From a virus, in the IMG/VR virus record IMGVR_UViG_3300034071_002361, positions 1 to 57,495 of that record: a stretch of 57,495 nucleotides of DNA, one strand, 5' to 3'. This document shows positions 41,101 to 49,178 of the stretch, one piece after another. A program made the position numbers and the translations under genes. How positions within the stretch are numbered: the first letter of the stretch is position 1; each line of letters opens with the position of its first letter. Below the pieces are notes generated by a model, which worked only from the letters and a program-made list of their open reading frames with translations, had not been told where the DNA came from and searched no databases.

Positions 41101-44100
41101 GTCGACGCGCCGTCCGATCTGCCTGCCGGCGTCAGCAGCCGCGGCCTCGACGGCAAGACTGAGGGCATCTACGACCCGAAGACCGGCAAGGTCTACCTGT
41201 TCCGCGGCGCGCTGGTCAGCCCTTCGCGCGCCGTCTGGGTCACCCTCCACGAGCTGGCCGGCCACAAGGGCCTGCGCGCCCTGCTGCCGCAGGAGCAGTT
41301 TGCCCGGACCATGCAGGAGGCCGGGACCAATCCGACCATCCGCGGCATCGCCATGGCCATGATGGCCGAGGCCCGGGCTGAGGCAGAGGCCGGCGCCGCC
41401 GGCGCGCGCCCGGCCACCGACCCGACGCTGTTCATCGAAGAGGCGCTGGCCGAGTACACGGCTGCGTGGTTCACCGGCGACATCGATGCGCTGATGGATC
41501 GCTACGGCGATGCCGTGATGTTCTCGCGCCAGCAGACGGCCGAGATCGATTCGCGCATTGAGCAGGAGCGCAAGGCTGCTGAGGGCGTGGTCAAGCGCGC
41601 CATCGCCGCGGTGAAGCGCGCCCTCTTCAACACGCCGGACGTCGGCACTCGCCTGCGCATGAGCGACGCCGAGGTGGTCGGACTCATCAGCAACGCTTAC
41701 AAGTCGCTGCGCGCTGGCCAGAAACAGGCGGCTGAAGGCGCGACCATGCAGAGCCGCGTGCCGCTCTCGTCGAAGTGGATGACCGAGGACTTCGCCAAGG
41801 CGCGCAAGCAGCTTGGCCTGAGTGTCGACGGCGAGAACAAGGTGCGCAGCGTTGGCGAGGCGCTCGATGCCTACGTCGCCAAGCGCAATGGGCGAATCGA
41901 ACCGAAGGATCGCAGCCCCGAGGCGATGACCAAGATCGCCGCCGCGATGGCCGACGAGGTCATGGTGCAGATCGGCGACACCGCGCAGCAGACCGGCTCC
42001 GGCGTCGGCTGGTATTCGGTCAACTACCCGAACGCGGTGCGCCGCCTTGCGTCGCGATTCCCTGAGCTGGACAGCGACAGCGAGGCTGCAGCTCGCGGCA
42101 TGGTCAATGCCGATTCCGCTCGCAACCTGTTCACGATGATCCTCGCCGTGACGTCGAACGGCGAGAAGGTGCGCCAGAACCTGAAGATGGCGACGGAGAT
42201 GTTCGCCGCCTTCCGTGATGGCGCCAGCCTGCGCGACGCCATGCCGGGCACTCGCCGCGCCGAGGCTCTCGAGAACAACATCGAGGTGATCGATCAGCTC
42301 ATCTCTCGCTTTGGCATGGACGGCATTCGCCAGCACCTGCTGTCGGAGATGACCGTCAAGGAGATCAATGCCGAGCTGCGCAAGCGCGGCGAGAAGCCGA
42401 GCAGCGACTACACGGCAGACATGACGCTGCCGCGATCGGCCCTGTACTTCGGCGCCAAGCTGGGCGCGTTCTACGCGAACCTCGCTGGCTCCACTGGCTA
42501 CCTGACCATGGACCTGTGGTGGTCGCGCAGCTTCAACCGCTACCGCGCGAACATGCTCCCGGCTCCGACGGATAGCGGCATGGCTGCGCTTCGCGGCCTG
42601 CTTGGCCTGCCGGACAGCGCCAGCATGGAGCAGCTCATCGAGGCCGCTACGCCGTACTGGAAGGCCTACAAGGATCGCGGCTATAAGGACGGCAGCGACA
42701 TCGAGAAGAAGGCCAACACCTTCATCAAGGCCGCCGTGCTCGAGCTGAACGAGGCGCCGACCAGCGCGACCGAGCGCAAGTTCATGGTCGAGACGGCGAT
42801 CGAGGCCCAGCGCCGCCTTCGCCGCCGCGGCGTCGACCTCACGCTGGCCGACATTCAGGCCGCCCTTTGGTACTATGAGAAGCGTCTGTACGACGGCCTT
42901 GGTGTTCGCGGCCGTGACGACATTGGCTACGAGGAGGCCATCAATGAACAAGCCCAAGGTGATCGACCCGACGGACCCGCTGCACGAGGCGGTGGATCGG
43001 GCGGTGATGTCGTCGAACCCGGCCGATCGGGCGCAGAAGCTGATGGCGCTCGCGGGCGTCGAGCCGGCCGAGGACTCGCCCGAGCAGGGCGCGATGCGCG
43101 TGGCCAAGATGCGGGCGCAGAACCGCAGCCTGCTCTCCAGAGCCGCCTCCCCGGCGCGCCGGTAGTCCGTGGCTTCGACGGGCCGGACCCCCGGCTCGTC
43201 GCTGTTGCTGAGCAGTACGCCCGGGACAACGGCATCCAGCTCCGTCGACAGGCGGAGTACGTCAAGGTCGACCCCGAGCGCGCCAAGCGCATCGCCGACG
43301 CTTACGAGGCGATGGAGCACGCGCCGAATGACCCGCGCGTCCGCGCCGCCTACCGCTCGCTGATCGACCAGACGCTTGCCCAGTACCGCGCGCTCGAGGC
43401 CGCGGGCTACCGCTTCTGGTTCATCGATCTCGAGAGCGAGGCTGGCCAGCAGTACACCAGCTCGCCGTGGAACGCGATGCGCGACATCCGCGCCAACCAG
43501 CGCATGGGCGTGTTCCCGACGGCCGAGGGCTTCGGCAGCGGGGCCAGCGACCTCGATGTCGCCGACAACCCCATGCTCGAGGACACCGGCATCCGCTGGC
43601 CGTTCGGTGGCCCGGACGGCGAGGCCAAGCCGGTGCTGGCCAACGACCTGTTCCGTGCCGTGCATGACGCCTTCGGCCATGGCATCGAGGGCTCTGGCTT
43701 CCGCGCCGACGGCGAGGAGAACGCGTGGCAGGCCCACGTCCGCCTGTTCACTGGCGACGCGGTGGCGGCCATCACCAGCGAGACGCGCGGCCAGAACTCG
43801 TGGCTCAACTTCGGCCCGTTCGGTGAACGCAACCGCACCGCCTCCGCCGAGGAGACGGTGTTCGCAGACCAGAAGACCGGCCTCATGCCAGAATGGACGT
43901 GGCTCGAAGGTCGAGCTGGCGACATGCAGGAGGACGCCAATGAACAAGAGCAAGCCGACACCCGCGCCGCCGCCGATGGACAGCCCGGAGTTCGACGCGA
44001 TGGTGCGCCGGGCAGTGCAGGCGGACCTCTCCAGTCGCGCAGCTTCCCCGAAGACGCCCCGTCCTTCCGGCAGCGCAAGCAGCAAAAAGACGCGGTAAGC

Positions 44101-47100
44101 GCGAACGGCATCCACTACAGCGGCACCGCCGGGCTCACTGCGCTCGACGGCAAGTTCGCTGGAGCTGGCTCTGCCGGCAATGAGCGTCGCCGATTCGGCA
44201 CTGGCCAGTACGGTGCTCGCGCTGAGCCGGGCGACACCGGCCGCCGCCTGTACTTCTACGTGCAGGAAGGCGACACGCCGCCGCGCAAGGAGGACGTCGT
44301 CGCCGGCAACAACCGCTACGCGGTCGAGCTGACGAACCTCTACGACTACGAGGCAGACCCGCGCGGACTGCGCGAGGATGCCGGCGCGAACATGGACTAC
44401 CTCGAGGAGCTGGTGAACGACGCCGGCTTCGACGGCCTTCTGCTGCCTCCGCTCGCTGGCATCGAAGGCAAGATCGCGATCCTGCACGGGCTCAAGAAGA
44501 AGGTGCCGATCATCAGCGCGCCGCTGCAGTCGCGCAGCAAATCGGCGATCGGCGACGAGTGGGGCGCCAGCCACTCCGGCAGCTCGGCCATCACCACGGC
44601 GTCGATGCAGATCATGGCGATCCCGGGCCGCGAGATGGAGCAGTGGCGATCGCGTGAGAGCGTCGATCGACTCGAGCGCATGGCCGTCACTGCCCTGTCC
44701 GAGATTGCCGCTGATCGCGAAGGCTCCGAGGAGCGCCTGTACCACGGCTTCGAAGATGTCGACGGCCGCGAGTTCCCGATCGGTCGAGTGGTCAAGCTCG
44801 GCTTGACGTCTGCCAGTGGCGACCTCAGCAGCTCCGCCTCGTATGGCATCCGCCTCGATGAGGCTGACCAGCGCGGCACGCCGACGGCCTATGAGTTCCC
44901 TGTCGGAACTCCGATGTCGGCATACGGAGTCTGGAGCGAGGCCGACGCTCGCGAGTTCGGGCACCGCTATTCGGAGGCCATCGTTGCCGGCGAGTACGAG
45001 GTCACCGGAGTTCGCGAAGAGCGCGCAAGCAACTGGCGCCGCACCCCTGTGCGCGTCGTGTCGCTCAAGCCCCTTCGCGTCTTCGATCCTCAGGCCATGC
45101 AGTGGACGCCTGTCGGTGACGCGCCGCTGCAGTCGCGCCAGACGCAGGACGCCCGCGCTGCCGCAGCAGCTCTCCGCACGCGCAAGTCGCAGCTCGCTCG
45201 CGAGCTGACCACGAACCTGACCACTGCCGAACAGGTCAAGGCGTGGACGCAGCGCGCTCGCCTGTTGATCGGCGAGGTGTCGACGTCGCGCGACTTCGCC
45301 GAAGAGATCGTCGAGGCCAAGCGCATGCTGACGCCTGAGCGCCGCGACGCACTGCAGGGCGACCGCGAGGCGCTGAAGCGTTACGACGCGGTGCGCGACA
45401 TGATCGCGATCGCCGAGCAGGGCATGTCCGCAGTCCGCTCGAAGCAGGCGCAGGCCAATCGCCTGCTGGACAAGGTCGAGCGCCGCACGTCGACGATGTC
45501 GTTGGCCGAGCGCGAGGCGCTGGTCGACGAGCTGACTGGCGCACTCGATGAGGCAGAGCGTGCCTACGTCGCCGCAAAGCGAATCGCCGACTGGCGCGCG
45601 GCCAACGACTACAAGGTGATCAAGGCGCACAAGAAGCGCAGCGACATGCTCGACTTCCTCGCTGCCGAGGGCTACCAGCAGGGCAGCTTCCTGTGGGCAA
45701 GCAACGGCATCAAGGATCTCGCGGCCAAGGCGAAGCGGTACTTCCGCCGCCTGCTGCAGGACAAGATGATCGACATGCGCGACGTGCAGGACGAGATCGA
45801 GCGCCAGCTCGGCCGTTCGATCGACGACCTGCAGAACGTGTACCGCATGGAGAACCTGATGCACGGCAAGACCGCCGATCGCATCGAGTCCTTCCGCGTG
45901 AAGCTGGTCGAGCCGCTGAAGGCTGCGGTCAAGGCGACTGGCCTGTCTCAGGACGCCGTCGACAAGTACCTCTGGGCGAAGCACGCCAAGGAGCGCAACG
46001 CCAAGATCCGGGCGATCCGCCCGGGCGTGGACGACGGCAGCGGCATGACCGACGCCGAGGCCGATGCCCAGCTCGCCAGCTACACCCCGGAGCAGCTCGC
46101 CTCTCTGGAGGCCGTCAGCCGCCGCGTGGAGGCCGTGAGGCGCGCCTCGCTGCAGACGCTGGTCGAGGCAGGGCAGCTGACCGCGGAGGCCGCACAGGCG
46201 ATCCAGAGCAGCTACAGCCACTACGTCCCGCTGCGCGGCAAGGACGGCGAGGGCGAGGAGCGCGTCGGCGGCCGCGGCACTGGGCAGGGCATCAGCGCCG
46301 GCAGCCCGGGCGTGCAGCGCGCGCTCGGCCGCAAGACCCCGCCGAAGAACATCCTCGCCGAGCTTGTCGGCGACGGCGAGCGCGCCATCGTGCAGGCCGG
46401 CAAGGCCGAGGTCGGGCGCTCCCTGCTGCGTCTGGTGCTGTCGTACCCGAACCCGGGCCTGTGGTCGCTCGAGCCGGTCGTGCTCGAGCCGAAGTTCAGC
46501 GAGGCGACCGGCGAGGTGTACCTGTCGATCGGCACGCCGGACGACGCCGAGACGGTGATCGTGAAGCACAACGGCAAGCCGTACCGCGTGCAGATCAAGC
46601 ACCCGCGATTGGTCGAGGCGCTGAAGAACACTGGCGTCACTGGCACCGAGTGGGCGGTGAAGTACATCGGCTGGGTCAACCGCTGGTTCTCCGCGGTCTT
46701 CACCCGGTTCAACCCGGGCTTCGTGCCGGTGAACCTTGCGCGCGACCTGCTGCAGGGCGCGAGCGGCCTGTACGCGGAGCTGGGCGCCAAGAGCGCCGGC
46801 GTTGTGCTGGCCAACTGGCGCGCCGCCTTCGCTGCTTCGTATCGCGATTCGCGCGGCCAGCGCGGCGACAGCACCATTGCCGACGACAAGAAGGCCATGG
46901 TCGACTGGGCCCGCGAGTTCGCAGAGCAGGGCGGCAAGACCGGCTACACCGCAATGGAAGACTCGGACACGCTGCAGCAGAAGATCGAGGACTCGATGCT
47001 CCCGATCGCTGACGTCGTGCGCAAGCACAAGGGCAACCCGATCCCGGTGCTCGCACAGGTCTTCGAGCGCAGCGACACGCTTCAGTGGATCGAGGACGTC

Positions 47101-48516
47101 AACGACGGCGTCGAGAATGCTCTGCGCATCGCGACCTACGCTCACCTCCGCAAGGACAAGGGCTGGTCGAAGCAGCGTGCAGCGACCTACGCGAAGGAGA
47201 TGACGGTCAACTTCAACCGCAAGGGCATGGCTGGCTCCTTCATAAACTCGCTGTACCTGTTCTTCAATGCGGCCGTGCAGGGCTCGCGTCGCACACTGCA
47301 GCTCATGAACCACCCGAAGGTCAGGGTCATGCTCGGCGGTCTGGCCATGGGCCAGTTCGCCTTTGCCATGGCGCTCGGCATGCAGACGTTCGGCGATGAC
47401 GACGACGAGACGCTGTGGGAGAAGATCCCCGACCACGCCAAGCGCCGCGGCTTCATCATCCCGCTGGGCTTCGACGACGACGGCACCGCCCGCTACATCT
47501 CGATCCCGATGCCGTTCGGCTTCAACGTGTTCCCGGCGACTGGCGGCTACCTCGCCAACTACCTGAGCCCGAACTGGCGCGGCCGCATGGGCGACTCGCC
47601 GATCAAGCACGGCACCGAGGCGATGGCATACATGACCTCGACTGCGATCGACGCAGTGAGCCCTGTCCCGGTCGGCGAGGAGGGCTGGTTCCAGCCGACG
47701 CTGGTCCGCCTCTACACCAACCTCGAGCGCAACAAGGACGACCTCGGCCGGCGCATTCGCCCGAGCGAGGACTTCAGTGAGTTCGACCTGCCGCGCGCCG
47801 CGCTTTACACGCCGGGCACGCCGGAGTCGCTGGTGCTTATCGCCAAGGGCCTGAACCGCCTCGGCGGCGGCGATGACCTGACCCCGCCGAAGCTTGCGCC
47901 AAGCTTCACCGACGTCAGCCCGAACGACCTCGAGTACCTGCTTGGCCAGTTCACTGGCGGCCCGGGAACGGTGCTGCTGCAGTCGACGCGTGCAGCGACG
48001 CGCGAGCTGGCGATCGGCGACATGGCCAGCTTCGACATCCCGGTCGTGCGTGCGGTGTCCGGTGGCGTGCGCCCTGAGCAGCGCGAGGCTGCGCGCTTCT
48101 ACGACAACAAGGACACCTACGAGCGCAACCTCGAGCGCATCCAAGTGGCCTATGCCGAAGGTGGTATCGAGGAGATGCGTCGCGTGCAGGCCGAGCTTGG
48201 CCCGGCCTACGCGGGCATCGATCCGAAGATTCGCAAGACGACCACGGAGAACGGCGAAGCCGGCACTGCGTTCGTCAACGCCAGCGGCCAGCCTCAGCTG
48301 GCGCCGCTGGAGGGCAGCGTGCTTGAGGAGTACCGCGCCGCGGAGAGGGATCTGCGCGAGATCTCAGCGGCAATGCGCGCGGTCTACAACAACCGCGACC
48401 TCGGCCCTATCGAGCGCCAGCGCCAGCTCGTCGAGCTTCAGCGCAAGCGCGAGGATGCGACCAAGGAGTTCAACCGCCTGATGTCCCGGGCGAATGTCGC
48501 AAGGTCGGGCGGCTAG
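38155..48516 (+). CDS. Giant polyvalent protein, 3453 aa, with GGDEF-like, zincin, HDxFGH, two ART-like and LPD38-like domains
   Basis: One uninterrupted frame, preceded by TTGAGAGG. N-terminus RRIQVPSGRIFEFPTDATDD, common on ejected phage proteins; residues 40-480 are Gly/Ala-rich helix. GGDEF-like domain about 650-870: DSVTGGFDGR (710-719), SADISNLGGL (D748), TGGDEV (793-798). Zincin: HELAGH (1032-1037) with EE at 1095-1096. Residues 1200-1560: conserved-looking helical domain (STGYLTMDLWWSRSF). Residues 1665-1930: FRAVHDAFGHG (HDAFGH 1837-1842) and SETRGQNSW. ART-like domains about 1975-2120 and 2135-2320 (RLYHGF, LTSAS, SEAIVAGEYEV). C-terminal 1100 residues: YVPLRG (2690-2695), TRFNPGFVPVNLARD (near 2850), FFNAAVQGSRR, LPD38-like. 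[LM][QF]SR motifs separate domains. Polyvalent proteins are injected to counter the host; individual activities are inferred. Confidence 0.9.
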   Translation: MRRIQVPSGRIFEFPTDATDDQINEFLSGLDQRTLSEERSTARAAGDIGVDFAAGVAGMVPTAIDAVQVDEVPRAVTAEGRARALMGETAGDIVGAIQSVSPAGDIEKRTIRATEMAAGGLRGAGETLQEVGAMPGRPVEQALTATGIPGAALIGRNVDKIGGFLQRAGDFIGGDIAEARATENAQRVAAGQKTLEQESQQQVTSRAANAVSGFVDDQANNLRSDYANAISAEMGKAIDGGVGTTAEFIADSPGEALSAVLGGSAAYLIPGLASARLAKIAGASEGLATAAAVQGTSAVVSAQGAEGARDLVMGMSEEQLLSVPEYMAERDRGLDHEQAQLAIANKAYDAAAGAGFALNATTGAVAQRLGLAPVEQLMARGGRIPGVGRVAGAVGSAIREAPGEALQGAGEALGQNLGGVAAGTMEGRDAFEGVGANALLEAAAGAGIGGITGFVAPQAKAAEVTSQPTDQTNPAAQAARDVAEIYSAARQAEQERPSAPPATAPVDAAPEQPAPATASPASLMGGFAAATPLDQNAKPADELEAQLQQAGAAPVIRPAAEPEGMAALEAFQRQQAAQNPPASTSAPLGETPQHDGAVTPGAQSRPRPRDLPAVVPSPKRAKVPLRELKAAGQTQLPPIRPAVPVRAPVVAPPPDVAAAVAAQPDRISFSDNDVVARAKLEQTFLGFGIEPELARTMAQNDTVPSGAIRDSVTGGFDGRADGVKSGTLQRAIDHVDQTGEDSFFVSADISNLGGLNKFHNDVADEANRDFRGLTDVLLEELRATGADVVPMRTGGDEVGYVVVNASQEAVNAATERARSRAVEYARSRGFDQIPHTKASRTDKGVTFHTGVARIQPGLTVEEIAREADLGVNASKNAASPTKETSTNERREATGEAGPLASGGQAGRAAGGDAAAAGGTAGEVGSTAQRADGQRPGAAPQPDGGSPGQVAGGTAPASAGARIDPFVESTVRALGLSPDAVAIVDAPSDLPAGVSSRGLDGKTEGIYDPKTGKVYLFRGALVSPSRAVWVTLHELAGHKGLRALLPQEQFARTMQEAGTNPTIRGIAMAMMAEARAEAEAGAAGARPATDPTLFIEEALAEYTAAWFTGDIDALMDRYGDAVMFSRQQTAEIDSRIEQERKAAEGVVKRAIAAVKRALFNTPDVGTRLRMSDAEVVGLISNAYKSLRAGQKQAAEGATMQSRVPLSSKWMTEDFAKARKQLGLSVDGENKVRSVGEALDAYVAKRNGRIEPKDRSPEAMTKIAAAMADEVMVQIGDTAQQTGSGVGWYSVNYPNAVRRLASRFPELDSDSEAAARGMVNADSARNLFTMILAVTSNGEKVRQNLKMATEMFAAFRDGASLRDAMPGTRRAEALENNIEVIDQLISRFGMDGIRQHLLSEMTVKEINAELRKRGEKPSSDYTADMTLPRSALYFGAKLGAFYANLAGSTGYLTMDLWWSRSFNRYRANMLPAPTDSGMAALRGLLGLPDSASMEQLIEAATPYWKAYKDRGYKDGSDIEKKANTFIKAAVLELNEAPTSATERKFMVETAIEAQRRLRRRGVDLTLADIQAALWYYEKRLYDGLGVRGRDDIGYEEAINEQAQGDRPDGPAARGGGSGGDVVEPGRSGAEADGARGRRAGRGLARAGRDARGQDAGAEPQPALQSRLPGAPVVRGFDGPDPRLVAVAEQYARDNGIQLRRQAEYVKVDPERAKRIADAYEAMEHAPNDPRVRAAYRSLIDQTLAQYRALEAAGYRFWFIDLESEAGQQYTSSPWNAMRDIRANQRMGVFPTAEGFGSGASDLDVADNPMLEDTGIRWPFGGPDGEAKPVLANDLFRAVHDAFGHGIEGSGFRADGEENAWQAHVRLFTGDAVAAITSETRGQNSWLNFGPFGERNRTASAEETVFADQKTGLMPEWTWLEGRAGDMQEDANEQEQADTRAAADGQPGVRRDGAPGSAGGPLQSRSFPEDAPSFRQRKQQKDAVSANGIHYSGTAGLTALDGKFAGAGSAGNERRRFGTGQYGARAEPGDTGRRLYFYVQEGDTPPRKEDVVAGNNRYAVELTNLYDYEADPRGLREDAGANMDYLEELVNDAGFDGLLLPPLAGIEGKIAILHGLKKKVPIISAPLQSRSKSAIGDEWGASHSGSSAITTASMQIMAIPGREMEQWRSRESVDRLERMAVTALSEIAADREGSEERLYHGFEDVDGREFPIGRVVKLGLTSASGDLSSSASYGIRLDEADQRGTPTAYEFPVGTPMSAYGVWSEADAREFGHRYSEAIVAGEYEVTGVREERASNWRRTPVRVVSLKPLRVFDPQAMQWTPVGDAPLQSRQTQDARAAAAALRTRKSQLARELTTNLTTAEQVKAWTQRARLLIGEVSTSRDFAEEIVEAKRMLTPERRDALQGDREALKRYDAVRDMIAIAEQGMSAVRSKQAQANRLLDKVERRTSTMSLAEREALVDELTGALDEAERAYVAAKRIADWRAANDYKVIKAHKKRSDMLDFLAAEGYQQGSFLWASNGIKDLAAKAKRYFRRLLQDKMIDMRDVQDEIERQLGRSIDDLQNVYRMENLMHGKTADRIESFRVKLVEPLKAAVKATGLSQDAVDKYLWAKHAKERNAKIRAIRPGVDDGSGMTDAEADAQLASYTPEQLASLEAVSRRVEAVRRASLQTLVEAGQLTAEAAQAIQSSYSHYVPLRGKDGEGEERVGGRGTGQGISAGSPGVQRALGRKTPPKNILAELVGDGERAIVQAGKAEVGRSLLRLVLSYPNPGLWSLEPVVLEPKFSEATGEVYLSIGTPDDAETVIVKHNGKPYRVQIKHPRLVEALKNTGVTGTEWAVKYIGWVNRWFSAVFTRFNPGFVPVNLARDLLQGASGLYAELGAKSAGVVLANWRAAFAASYRDSRGQRGDSTIADDKKAMVDWAREFAEQGGKTGYTAMEDSDTLQQKIEDSMLPIADVVRKHKGNPIPVLAQVFERSDTLQWIEDVNDGVENALRIATYAHLRKDKGWSKQRAATYAKEMTVNFNRKGMAGSFINSLYLFFNAAVQGSRRTLQLMNHPKVRVMLGGLAMGQFAFAMALGMQTFGDDDDETLWEKIPDHAKRRGFIIPLGFDDDGTARYISIPMPFGFNVFPATGGYLANYLSPNWRGRMGDSPIKHGTEAMAYMTSTAIDAVSPVPVGEEGWFQPTLVRLYTNLERNKDDLGRRIRPSEDFSEFDLPRAALYTPGTPESLVLIAKGLNRLGGGDDLTPPKLAPSFTDVSPNDLEYLLGQFTGGPGTVLLQSTRAATRELAIGDMASFDIPVVRAVSGGVRPEQREAARFYDNKDTYERNLERIQVAYAEGGIEEMRRVQAELGPAYAGIDPKIRKTTTENGEAGTAFVNASGQPQLAPLEGSVLEEYRAAERDLREISAAMRAVYNNRDLGPIERQRQLVELQRKREDATKEFNRLMSRANVARSGG
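40814..41002 (+). CDS. Nested +1-frame small ORF 1, 62 aa
   Basis: Inside the giant gene, ATG 40814 has AAGGAG 10 bases upstream and opens a 62-residue frame: MSDEKRLERLGLSHLADKPD, a charged helix (LQAETQRQLAELRAKSDRLR) and a basic Pro/Ala tail. In the giant's own frame the same DNA encodes Ala/Gly-rich linker between GGDEF-like and zincin domains. The nested frame looks more protein-like than the linker. Could be a real overlapping gene. Confidence 0.45.
   Translation: MSDEKRLERLGLSHLADKPDELQAETQRQLAELRAKSDRLRSERMASAPAPRRSPMAAAPAK
42944..43165 (+). CDS. Nested +1-frame small ORF 2, 73 aa
   Basis: ATG 42944 has GAGGAGG with 6-base spacing, better than many genes here. Product starts MNKPKVIDPTDPLHEAVDRA, continues helical (NPADRAQKLMALAGVEPAED) and ends SLLSRAASPARR. 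The giant's frame there is Arg/Gly/Ala linker ending in LQSR. ORF 3 shares the MNK start and the SRAASP ending, which supports coding. Confidence 0.55.
   Translation: MNKPKVIDPTDPLHEAVDRAVMSSNPADRAQKLMALAGVEPAEDSPEQGAMRVAKMRAQNRSLLSRAASPARR
43940..44098 (+). CDS. Nested +1-frame small ORF 3, 52 aa
   Basis: ATG 43940 has AGGAGG with 6-base spacing. Product: MNKSKPTPAPPPMDSPEFDA, then MVRRAVQADLSSRAASPKT and a basic Ser/Lys tail. Related to nested ORF 2 by its MNK start and SRAASP block. Lies on the linker between the HDxFGH and first ART-like domains. Confidence 0.52.
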   Translation: MNKSKPTPAPPPMDSPEFDAMVRRAVQADLSSRAASPKTPRPSGSASSKKTR

Positions 48517-48823
48517 GCCGCTCCTGCCGTCGCTTCTCTGCCAGCTCGACGAGGTCGGCGGGGAAGTGGCGGCAGCCGGCGCATCGCCAGTTCTCCGCCA
48601 TGGGCACGGGGTCGGTGCTGGGATCGCTGGCCCACGACATGCACTTCTGGGTGAAGGCCCATGGGATAAGCGTCACGCGCTGAGTCACATCGACGGTCAT
48701 CGTCTCGATGTTGGTGGCGATGGGTACTCGACCCTCGTTCGCCGGGTAGCTCGCCATTGCCTCGCCGTTGTAGCAGAGCGGGCGCATTGCCGGCCCGCCT
48801 GTGCCTTGCGTCGGGCGCGTCAT
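48470..48823 (-). CDS. Hypothetical protein with CxxC pair, 117 aa
   Basis: Convergent with the giant gene, overlapping its last 47 bases. MTRPTQGTGGPAMRPLCYNG, then strands (RVPIATNIETMTVDVTQRVT), and WRCAGCRHFPADLVELAEKR with a CxxCxH that could bind metal. No family recognised. Coupled by ATGA to the next upstream gene. Confidence 0.66.
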   Translation of the reverse strand: MTRPTQGTGGPAMRPLCYNGEAMASYPANEGRVPIATNIETMTVDVTQRVTLIPWAFTQKCMSWASDPSTDPVPMAENWRCAGCRHFPADLVELAEKRRQERPSRPTLRHSPGTSGG

Positions 48824-48993
48824 GTGAGGCCCGCCTTCGCCCGGCGGAACGAGATTTGCTGCCGATGGCACAGCGCCTTCAGCGCGCCGACGGTGACGTC
48901 GTAGTGCTTGGCCACCTCCTTCAAGGTCTGCGTCTTCGCGCGCTCGCGCACGTCGCCGATCTCCGCGGTGGTCCACACAGCACGAGCCCTCAT
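48820..48993 (-). CDS. Small helix-turn-helix protein, 57 aa
   Basis: ATG 48993. KEVAKHYDVTVGALKALCHR is a clear HTH pattern preceded by TAEIGDVRERAKTQTL. Probably a small DNA-binding regulator. Coupled by ATGA at both ends in a run of tiny genes. Confidence 0.7.
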   Translation of the reverse strand: MRARAVWTTAEIGDVRERAKTQTLKEVAKHYDVTVGALKALCHRQQISFRRAKAGLT

Positions 48994-49178
48994 GCGCGCA
49001 CCTCGTGCTTGGTGCAGCCAAAGTCGGCAGGCGTGTAGAGCGCGTCGTTGCAATCGCCGCCGTCGATCCACCAGTTGACCTCAACCTGCATGCAGGGGCG
49101 GCGGCCCTGAATGTCTCCACCGCGCGAGTAGTCAATATTCGGGTGCCCCCAGTGCTTGCACGTCTCGCACCTGTTCAT
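48990..49178 (-). CDS. Small cysteine-rich zinc-binding-type protein, 62 aa
   Basis: MNRCETCKHWGHPNID begins with CxxCxxW, and further Cys at RRPCM, GDCND and FGCTKHE make a zinc-binding fold likely. Resembles small C4-type phage proteins. Coupled by ATGA overlaps. Confidence 0.68.
   Translation of the reverse strand: MNRCETCKHWGHPNIDYSRGGDIQGRRPCMQVEVNWWIDGGDCNDALYTPADFGCTKHEVRA

Noticed and set aside
38233-48144. Very long open frame on the minus strand opposite the giant gene (and a similar one at 31360-34644)
   Set aside because: Both mirror strongly coding plus-strand genes. In GC-rich genes the antisense frame stays open because of third-position G/C bias; there is no ribosome site, and the composition is Arg/Leu/Val-rich without motifs.
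38155-48516. Giant protein as an N4-like virion RNA polymerase
   Set aside because: Size and gene position fit, but I see no polymerase motifs; the recognisable parts are zincin, GGDEF-like, ART-like and LPD38-like.
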